Below, one piece after another: positions 34,597 through 39,715 of a stretch of 39,715 nucleotides of DNA; the stretch's first letter is position 1; the number at the start of each line of letters is the position of its first letter. This stretch comes from Prosthecobacter debontii (GTDB lineage Bacteria; Verrucomicrobiota; Verrucomicrobiia; Verrucomicrobiales; Akkermansiaceae): positions 1-39,715 of the forward strand of contig CAMBPB010000021.1 in NCBI GenBank assembly GCA_945869465.1, in the 5' to 3' direction. A program made the translations under genes and the position numbers. The notes under the pieces were generated by a model. It searched no databases, was not told the origin of the DNA, and saw only the letters and a program-made list of their open reading frames with translations.

Positions 34597-34710
34597 CAAG
34601 AGAATGGATTAGCCGGGTGAGCGGGATGCGGAGGAGGCCGCGGGTTGGCGCGATTCTTCACTCGTGGTTGTGCTCTGCGTGCGGATGACTTGGAATTTCA
34701 AGGCTACGGT

Positions 34711-35547
34711 TTACGGATTAGGGGAAGTGGAGGGATTCACCATTTCGATGGTACCGGTGTGTTTAGCGCCGGGTTTGACGATGAGGGACGAGGTGCGGAC
34801 GAGGCCTTGGAGGTGGGCGCGTTTTGCGAGGGTGACCGCGCCGGTGCAGAAGATCTGGCCGCGGACGTTGCCATCGATCGAGGCGGTGGTGGCGGTGACG
34901 GGGTTGAGAAACTCGACGCGCGCGCCTTTTTCGATGCGCAGGTGGCGGCAATGGACGGTGCCGATGATCTTGCCATGGTTGCGGATCACGAGATCGCCGG
35001 AGCATTCGACCGATCCGGCGAGTTCGCCTAGGACGGTGAGGTTGTGGCAACGCAGGGTGACGCCCGAGACGGCGCCGGTTTTCTGGATGACCACATCGCC
35101 GCAGGTTTCGATTCGGCGGTTCCAATGCTCGGTGATGTCGTAGTCCAACAGGCTGACATAACTGCCGCATTTGGGGCACTGGCTGGATTGTGCCGCGGCG
35201 ATGGCGGTGAAGGCGTGGCGGCAATTGAAACAAGCGACTTCCCGGGGCGGTTTCACCGGGTGGAGCAGGCGCATCAGGAACGAGCGCGGAGGTGGGGTGC
35301 CGGGACTCAGGCGGAATGCCGGAGGTGGTTTTGGAGCCTCTTGCACGGGTTCCGGATCGGTGTCCTTGCGGGGCTTGGCAAGGCGCGTGACCGGGCGGGT
35401 TCTAACCACGCCTTTGCCGTCGCGGACCTGGAAGTTGGCTCGGCAGGCCCGGCACTGGGTGGAAACCACGAGTGCCGGTTCGATTTGCTGGTGCCCGCAT
35501 TCCGGGCATGCCACCTCGATGCGATGGCGCTGGGGCTCATCGGCCAT
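34711..35547 (-). CDS. Bactofilin-family protein with two N-terminal zinc-ribbon motifs
   Basis: 278 residues. The first zinc knuckle pair is CPECGHQQIEP with CRAC (residues ~14-35) and the second CFNCRHAF with CPKC (~105-127), joined by a Pro-rich basic linker. The C-terminal half is a bactofilin-like beta-helix (polymer-forming cytoskeletal domain) of short hydrophobic rungs: GDVVIQKTGAVSGVTLRCHN, GSVECSGDLVIRNHGKIIG and ARVEFLNPVTATTASIDGNV. It starts 39 bp after the upstream bactofilin stop. A scaffold tethered to a metal-binding or protein-binding head is inferred. Confidence 0.88.
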   Translation of the reverse strand: MADEPQRHRIEVACPECGHQQIEPALVVSTQCRACRANFQVRDGKGVVRTRPVTRLAKPRKDTDPEPVQEAPKPPPAFRLSPGTPPPRSFLMRLLHPVKPPREVACFNCRHAFTAIAAAQSSQCPKCGSYVSLLDYDITEHWNRRIETCGDVVIQKTGAVSGVTLRCHNLTVLGELAGSVECSGDLVIRNHGKIIGTVHCRHLRIEKGARVEFLNPVTATTASIDGNVRGQIFCTGAVTLAKRAHLQGLVRTSSLIVKPGAKHTGTIEMVNPSTSPNP

Positions 35548-35586
35548 GGCTGAGGGGATTGAATTGCGGACGGTGGAGTGTCAAAT

Positions 35587-36168
35587 TCAGGGATTGGTGC
35601 CTGCGAGGAGGTTCCCTTGTTTGGGAGTTTCGGGAGCAACCGGAGCTTTGGCCGCGGGTTGGGCGGACGTTTGGGCGGCGACTTGGGCTGGGACTTGAGC
35701 GGGCGTTCCGACGGTGGATTTGCCGACGAAGATGGCACCGGGTTCGATGGACAAGGTCTTGGCCTTGATGTCGCCGACCACTTCGGCGCTGGCTTTGAGT
35801 TCGACGCGGTCGGTGGCGGTGAGATTGCCGTGGACCTTGCCATAAACGATCACGGTGGCGGTTTTGACTTCCGCTTTGATGCGGGCGTTTTCGCCAATGG
35901 TGAGGCTGCCGTCGGAGGAGATTTCACCTTCGATTTTGCCGTCCACCACGAGATCGTGGTTGAACTTGACGGTGCCTTTGATTTCCACGTCCGAGGAGAG
36001 CACGTTGCGGGTGGCGGCGGGAGAACTGCGGGCGGGGGCGGGAGCAGGCTGAGCCCCGTAGGATGCGGGCGGAGGGACGGGAACCGGTTCCGGGCGGCGG
36101 GGTTCCGGCTGAGGTGGAACGGATCGTGAGGAATCGCGGTGGTCTTGGCCGATGACTTTTTTAAACAC
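35587..36168 (-). CDS. Bactofilin (polymer-forming cytoskeletal protein)
   Basis: 193 residues from GTG 36168, giving MFKKVIGQDHRDSS; the frame extends upstream but overlaps the TPR gene. A disordered Pro-rich N-terminus is followed by the bactofilin core: NVLSSDVEIKGTVKFNHDL, VVDGKIEGEISSDGSLTIGE, ARIKAEVKTATVIVYGKVHG, TDRVELKASAEVVGDIKAK and LSIEPGAIFVGKS. An Ala/Pro/Gln-rich tail ends it. Bactofilins self-assemble into filaments at the membrane and recruit cell-wall or polar machinery. It starts 46 bp after the TPR membrane protein. Confidence 0.92.
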   Translation of the reverse strand: MFKKVIGQDHRDSSRSVPPQPEPRRPEPVPVPPPASYGAQPAPAPARSSPAATRNVLSSDVEIKGTVKFNHDLVVDGKIEGEISSDGSLTIGENARIKAEVKTATVIVYGKVHGNLTATDRVELKASAEVVGDIKAKTLSIEPGAIFVGKSTVGTPAQVPAQVAAQTSAQPAAKAPVAPETPKQGNLLAGTNP

Positions 36169-36214
36169 GGTGTTTAGGATGCTTGAGGTTGATGGGATGT
36201 CAAATGGAGGAGTA

Positions 36215-37117
36215 TTAGGGCTCCGGGGCGGCCGGGGTTTCACCGGGTTGCTCGTTACGGGGCTGGGGCGGTGCTTCTTGCGGAGGAGCGGGAGCGGGCG
36301 GCGTGGCTTCCGCGGGAGGAGCGGGAGCGGGAGCGGGAGCGGGAGCGGGAGCCGGGGCTGGAGCCGGGGCTGGAGGAGCAACCGGCACGGGAACCACCCC
36401 GCCCGGGACGGGTGGAATGAGCGATGCGGGCGGAGTGTCCGACTTGGGCTCGGGAGCGGGTGGAGATACGATTTCGACCGGCGGCTTGGCCTTCAGGATG
36501 GCAATGCGCCGGTTGGCGATGGCGGCGAAACTACTGTCCGGAAATTCGGTTTTCACTCGCTTGTAGGAGGCTTCGGCCTTCTCCAGATCGCCCGCCACTT
36601 TCGAGATGTCACCGAGGGAAATGAGGGCGTAAGGCGCGATGAAACGGGCGCTGGGGTCCGCCCCGACATCCCCAAAAATCTTGGCGGCATCGGCGGATTT
36701 GCCTTGGGCCATCAGCTTGGATGCGAGGCTTGCCTGAGCGGCGGGACGAGCCGGGTGGCTGGGGCTTGAGGAAATGAAGGCGCGGAGCGTTTCGATGGCG
36801 GCATCCTGTTGGCCGTCGCTCCACTGGCGGTCGGCCAGCAAGACCATGGCGCTGAGTGCGGCGGTGGTGCCGGCGTGCTCGTTGACGACGGCTTGCAGAG
36901 CGGCGAGGTCCTCGGCCTTATTGAGTGCCGCGCCGGCGGTTTCCATCCGGCTTTTTTCGATGCCGCGGTAGATCACCAGCGCGGCCGCGCCGATGGCGAG
37001 GAGGATGGCGAGGATGACGAGATTCTTTTGGTTGCGGTCGAGAAATTCTTCGAAGGCATTGGGGCCTTGGGAGATTTCGGCAAGAGGCATGGGAGGTTCT
37101 GGGAGATCGGCAGGCAT
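36215..37117 (-). CDS. Membrane-anchored TPR protein with Ala-Pro repeat tail
   Basis: 300 residues from ATG 37117 (an upstream in-frame ATG at 37237 adds an unlikely extension). The N-terminal cytoplasmic part contains FEEFLDRNQKNLVILAILLAIG, with a single membrane helix at about residues 30-50, as in YfgM-like proteins. TPR-type helices follow (QDAAIETLRAFISSSPSHP, ADAAKIFGDVGADPSARF, DLEKAEASYKRVKTEFPDS). The C-terminus is a long Ala-Pro repeat of ~20 residues, then PPQEAPPQP, encoded by nested DNA repeats. First gene of the run with both bactofilins; it could be their membrane partner (inference). Confidence 0.82.
   Translation of the reverse strand: MPADLPEPPMPLAEISQGPNAFEEFLDRNQKNLVILAILLAIGAAALVIYRGIEKSRMETAGAALNKAEDLAALQAVVNEHAGTTAALSAMVLLADRQWSDGQQDAAIETLRAFISSSPSHPARPAAQASLASKLMAQGKSADAAKIFGDVGADPSARFIAPYALISLGDISKVAGDLEKAEASYKRVKTEFPDSSFAAIANRRIAILKAKPPVEIVSPPAPEPKSDTPPASLIPPVPGGVVPVPVAPPAPAPAPAPAPAPAPAPAPPAEATPPAPAPPQEAPPQPRNEQPGETPAAPEP
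36321..36374. repeat. Hexamer and dodecamer tandem repeats inside the TPR gene
   Basis: GCGGGA is repeated five times (36321-36350), followed by two copies of the 12-mer GCCGGGGCTGGA (36351-36374). All units are multiples of three, so copy-number change would keep the frame and alter the length of the Ala-Pro tail. Confidence 0.92.
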
Positions 37118-37273
37118 GACAGGGACGGGGCGGAAGTTCGGGAGGACGATCAAAGCGGCGGCGGCGTCGAAATCAATGCGGAACTCAGCAAGTGAGTCGA
37201 TTTTCGCCAAGCGCAGGGAATGGCCGGTGTTTTTCATGGTCAGGGCGGTGAGCGGCGGCTAATTTGCACGGGC

Positions 37274-38416
37274 ATGTCGAAACGGCTGTATGTGGTGGCG
37301 GGTGAGCTCAGCGGGGATGCCCACGGGGCGGGATTGTTGCGTTCGCTCAAGGCGATGGTGCCTGCGGTTGAGATTCACGGGGTGGGCGGGCCTGGGATGG
37401 CGGCGGTGGCGGGACCGGGCCTAGTCGATTGGGTGGAGGACGCCGCGGTGATGGGGGTGTGGGAGGTTTTGAAGCGTTACGGCTGGTTCAAGGAACGCTT
37501 CGCCCGGATGTTGGAGGACTTGAAGGCTTTCCGTCCGGAGGTGTTGCTCTTGATCGATTACCCCGGCTTCAATCTGCGTTTCGCGGAGGCGGTGAAACGG
37601 GAATGCCCGGAAACCCGCCTAGTCTATTACATCAGCCCGCAAGTGTGGGCATGGAACAAGGGGCGGATTCCCAAAATGGTCGGATTACTCGACGAAATGC
37701 TGTGTTTGTTTCCCTTCGAGCAGCCGATTTTTCAGAACGCCGGGTTGAAAACCACTTTTGTCGGGCATCCCCTGGTGGATGAGCTGGAGGAAAAGCGCAT
37801 CACCCGGGTCATGCGGGATGAGGCACTCGTCGGGTTGTTTCCCGGCAGCCGCGAGCGGGAAATCGCCCGTTTGTTTCCGATGATGATCGAGGCGGCGAAA
37901 CGGCTGAGGTCATGGCGTGGCGATCTCACGTTCGAAGTGCCCGCCGCCTCGGCGAAATTGGCGGGGCAGATCCGCCGCCTGATGGCCGCAGTCGGGGCGG
38001 GGGACCTGATCACGGTGAACACCGGCGAGAGCCACTCGTTGATGCAGCGGGCCGGTTGCGCGGTGATCGCCAGCGGCACGGCGACGCTGGAGGCTGCGTT
38101 TTACGGTCTGCCGTATTGCTTGGTCTATCGGGTGGCTCCCCTCACCTATGCGGCGGCGAAGGTGCTGGTGAAAATCAAACTCATCGGCATCGTCAACATC
38201 CTGGCGGGTGAGGAAGTGGTCGAGGAATTGATCCAAGGGAAGGCCGAAGCGGGCGCAATATCAAGGGCGCTCCGGGGGTTGCTCGAGTCGCCCGAAAAAC
38301 GCGAAACCCTGCAGGCGCGGCTTGCCGAGACCGCCGGGAAACTTGGCGGACCGGGAGCCCACGAACGCTCCGCCACGGCGGTGGCGGACTGGTTGATGGC
38401 AGGTCGCCATGATTGA
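37274..38416 (+). CDS. lpxB: Lipid-A-disaccharide synthase
   Basis: 380 residues, glycosyltransferase family 19. Motifs are YVVAGELSGDAHGAGLLRSL, VEIHGVGGPGMAA, VMGVWEVLKRY, LLIDYPGFNLRFAEAVK, YYISPQVWAWNKGRIPKM, LCLFPFEQPIFQ, TTFVGHPLVDE, LFPGSREREI, ASGTATLEAAFYGLP and a C-terminal helical tail. It joins lipid X to UDP-2,3-diacylglucosamine at the inner membrane, showing that the host makes lipid A. ATG 37274 is used. It is divergent from the TPR/bactofilin run. lpxA, lpxC and lpxD are not here. Confidence 0.97.
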   Translation: MSKRLYVVAGELSGDAHGAGLLRSLKAMVPAVEIHGVGGPGMAAVAGPGLVDWVEDAAVMGVWEVLKRYGWFKERFARMLEDLKAFRPEVLLLIDYPGFNLRFAEAVKRECPETRLVYYISPQVWAWNKGRIPKMVGLLDEMLCLFPFEQPIFQNAGLKTTFVGHPLVDELEEKRITRVMRDEALVGLFPGSREREIARLFPMMIEAAKRLRSWRGDLTFEVPAASAKLAGQIRRLMAAVGAGDLITVNTGESHSLMQRAGCAVIASGTATLEAAFYGLPYCLVYRVAPLTYAAAKVLVKIKLIGIVNILAGEEVVEELIQGKAEAGAISRALRGLLESPEKRETLQARLAETAGKLGGPGAHERSATAVADWLMAGRHD

Positions 38417-38466
38417 AATCGCCTTGGGGGTTGTGTTTCCGGCGCGAGTGGGTATGAAGCGCCGCG

Positions 38467-38634
38467 ATGAAACTTTTCTCCCTGCTGCTGGTGGCCGTTG
38501 CCTTGTCAGGCGTTTCCTGCGAACGCCACGAATTCGAAGGGCCTGACGGCACTAAGCAACTCCATGACGAGCACCCGGCCAGCCATGGCGAGCCGGCCGA
38601 TCATGCGAGTCCCGCAGAAAAACCCGCTCACTGA
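38467..38634 (+). CDS. Tiny predicted lipoprotein
   Basis: 55 residues: MKLFSLLLVAVALSGVSC, a signal peptide with lipobox (SGVS-C, Cys18), then a short hydrophilic His/Asp/Glu/Pro-rich tail. Asp/Glu and His (HDEHPASHGEP, DHASP) may bind metal, but this is speculative. It begins 50 bp after lpxB. Its stop overlaps the end of the converging reductase gene, and the terminator at 38618-38651 serves both. Confidence 0.7.
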   Translation: MKLFSLLLVAVALSGVSCERHEFEGPDGTKQLHDEHPASHGEPADHASPAEKPAH

Positions 38635-38651
38635 GATACGGCGGGGTTTTT
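38618..38651. terminator. Bidirectional terminator between the lipoprotein and reductase genes
   Basis: AAAAACCCGC (38618-38627) pairs with GCGGGGTTTTT (38641-38651) apart from one bulged G. The A run on one side and the T run on the other give a U-tract in both directions. It overlaps both stop codons. Confidence 0.82.
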
Positions 38652-39275
38652 CCAGCGCCGGTAGCTGAGGAAACATTCGCCTGAAGCCAGCAGCGGATCG
38701 AAGTGGCTGATTTCAAACTCCAGCGCATTCGGGAGAAAATCCGCCGGAATGCCCGTGGCCGTCGGTGCCATCAAGCCGCCGAACAATGTGTGGCCGGCAA
38801 GCGTCAGGTGAAACTCATCGATCGCATCCAGTTCCGCCAGCGAGCGGATCAAACTTCCGCCACCTTCGCAGTGGAGCTGGTTCACCCCGTATTCGGAAGC
38901 GAGCGTGGCGAGAAACCCGGCCAGATCCTGGCGATGAATCGTGGCATCCACAGCGGCCGGTTGAGAACCGCTTTCGGTGACCAGCAGGTGGATTGCGCCG
39001 CCGGGTTTCCGGAAAACCGGGTGATCCGGATCGAGCTGTCCGCCGCGCGAGACGATGCAGCGCAGCGGTTGGATGGACTTTCCGGGAACCGCCAGGGTCA
39101 TCCGGTCGGATTCCAGGGTGCCGCGTCCGACCATCAGGGCGTCCGCGTTGCGGCGCAGTTCTAGCAGTCTGAGATGATCCTCGCGGGAGGTCCAGCCCGT
39201 TGGCTGGCGGGCCACGGAACTGATCTTCCCATCGGCGGAGACGGCCAGGTTGGTGGAGATCCAGGGACGGAGCAT
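38628..39275 (-). CDS. RibD C-terminal-domain (dihydrofolate-reductase-like) reductase
   Basis: 215 residues from ATG 39275; the frame continues upstream through repeat DNA without homology. Motifs are LRPWISTNLAVSADGKISS (the N-terminal strand and Asp-Gly-Lys), LLELRRNADALMVGRGTLESDR, PLRCIVSRGGQLDP, LHCEGGGSLIRSLAELDAIDEFHLTLA and LFGGLMAPTATG. These fit the RibD_C family, which reduces the riboflavin precursor or related pyrimidines with NADPH. There is no deaminase domain and no other rib gene nearby, so the substrate is uncertain. Confidence 0.87.
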   Translation of the reverse strand: MLRPWISTNLAVSADGKISSVARQPTGWTSREDHLRLLELRRNADALMVGRGTLESDRMTLAVPGKSIQPLRCIVSRGGQLDPDHPVFRKPGGAIHLLVTESGSQPAAVDATIHRQDLAGFLATLASEYGVNQLHCEGGGSLIRSLAELDAIDEFHLTLAGHTLFGGLMAPTATGIPADFLPNALEFEISHFDPLLASGECFLSYRRWKNPAVSQ

Positions 39276-39394
39276 GCCAAAGTCTGGGCTTTGCCAGCGA
39301 CCAGTGCAAGCACCTGAAACCCCGGCGGACCTGAAAAAAGATGCCAAACACCGGTTGCAAACAGGCGGGCGGATTTTTGCACTGGCCAATAGGC
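39276..39394. other. Short gene-free stretch between the reductase start and the 125-bp array
   Basis: About 120 bp holding the upstream region of the reductase gene (minus strand). No clear promoter or gene was seen. Confidence 0.5.
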
Positions 39395-39715
39395 GCCGGG
39401 AGCGCGGGTTTCCAAACCCGCACGCCCATGAGATGTGCAAGCGAAGGCCCGGCATGGCGGCTTCTTTCTCAGATCAGGGTCAGGCGAGTCACCGACTCGC
39501 GGTCCCAGTGCCATGAACCGCCGGGAGCGCGGGTTTCCAAGCCCGCACGCCCATGAGATGTGCAAGCGAAGGCCCGGCATGGCGGATTCTTTCTCAGATC
39601 AGGGTCAGGCGAGTCACAGACTCGCGGTCCCGGGGCAATCACTCGCCGGGAGCGCGGGTTTCCAAACCCGCCCGCCCATAAGATGTGCAAGCGAAGGCCG
39701 GCATGGCGGCTTCTT
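39395..39715. repeat. 125-bp tandem repeat, three copies (last cut by window end)
   Basis: Copies start at 39395, 39520 and 39645 (period exactly 125), each opening with GCCGGGAGCGCGGGTTTCC. Each full copy has two hairpins: GCGGGTTT-CC-AAACCCGC near its start, and GCGAGTC-acc-GACTCGC about 90 bp in. Copy 2 changes one base of the first stem but keeps a G-T pair. The last ~15 bases of each copy differ. No coding function is evident. Confidence 0.93.

Noticed and set aside
39161..39690. Overlapping minus-strand frames in the 125-bp array (repetitive peptides)
   Set aside because: They are simple translations of the tandem DNA repeat, without a start signal or domain.
39395..39715. CRISPR array
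   Set aside because: The whole 125-bp unit is repeated, with no short repeat alternating with unique spacers, and no cas genes are present.

Overview
The window is about 60% G+C chromosomal DNA from a Gram-negative, respiring bacterium: it carries lpxB (lipid A), a signal-peptide outer-membrane barrel, prepilin/T2SS parts and a quinone-linked complex I. The best guess for the host is the phylum Verrucomicrobiota (Verrucomicrobiales-like). This rests on general protein flavour and on bactofilins next to a proline-rich TPR protein; it is inference, since no rRNA gene is present. The gene content is mostly housekeeping. No phage, insertion sequence or CRISPR was seen.

Layout. 1-2.5 kb: the 3' part of a PilC/GspF inner-membrane protein, a GspG-like pseudopilin and a basic, proline-rich unknown. 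2.5-4.1 kb: nuoA on the minus strand followed by a frameshifted Dabb-domain gene, a small unknown with its own terminator, and rpmE2 (L31 type B). 4.5-5.9 kb: hisF and two oppositely oriented tRNA-Gly genes. 5.9-10.7 kb: a surface-polysaccharide export set (secreted Ala-rich protein, outer-membrane barrel, Wzc-type chain-length protein/BY-kinase, small Wza-like protein). 10.7-17 kb: a PDZ protein, Prc protease, YggS-type PLP protein, DUF971 protein and recG. 17-21.3 kb: a secreted sugar dehydrogenase (minus), a RodA/FtsW protein and gpmI. 21.4-31 kb: nuoG-H-I-J-K-L-M-N, eight collinear complex I genes; with nuoA 18 kb away and nuoB-F outside the window, the complex is encoded in at least two places. 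31-33.5 kb: proB and a DEAD-box helicase. 33.6-37.1 kb: a minus-strand run reading TPR membrane protein, bactofilin, zinc-ribbon bactofilin, nadA. 37.3-39.3 kb: lpxB, a tiny lipoprotein and a RibD-C-like reductase. 39.4 kb to the end: a 125-bp tandem repeat cut by the window edge.

The least explained signal is a set of short repeats with mostly 7-bp periodicity. They sit directly in front of start codons (nuoK, nadA, nuoM, the nuoI-nuoJ gap), and one five-unit array lies inside the nuoN reading frame. The nuoK and nadA leaders are nearly the same sequence although the genes are unrelated and lie on opposite strands. Two other repeat types are hairpin-rich: the recG/sugar-dehydrogenase gap and the 125-bp array. 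The bactofilin run, with a bactofilin carrying two CxxC zinc knuckle pairs, is the most interesting protein-level context.
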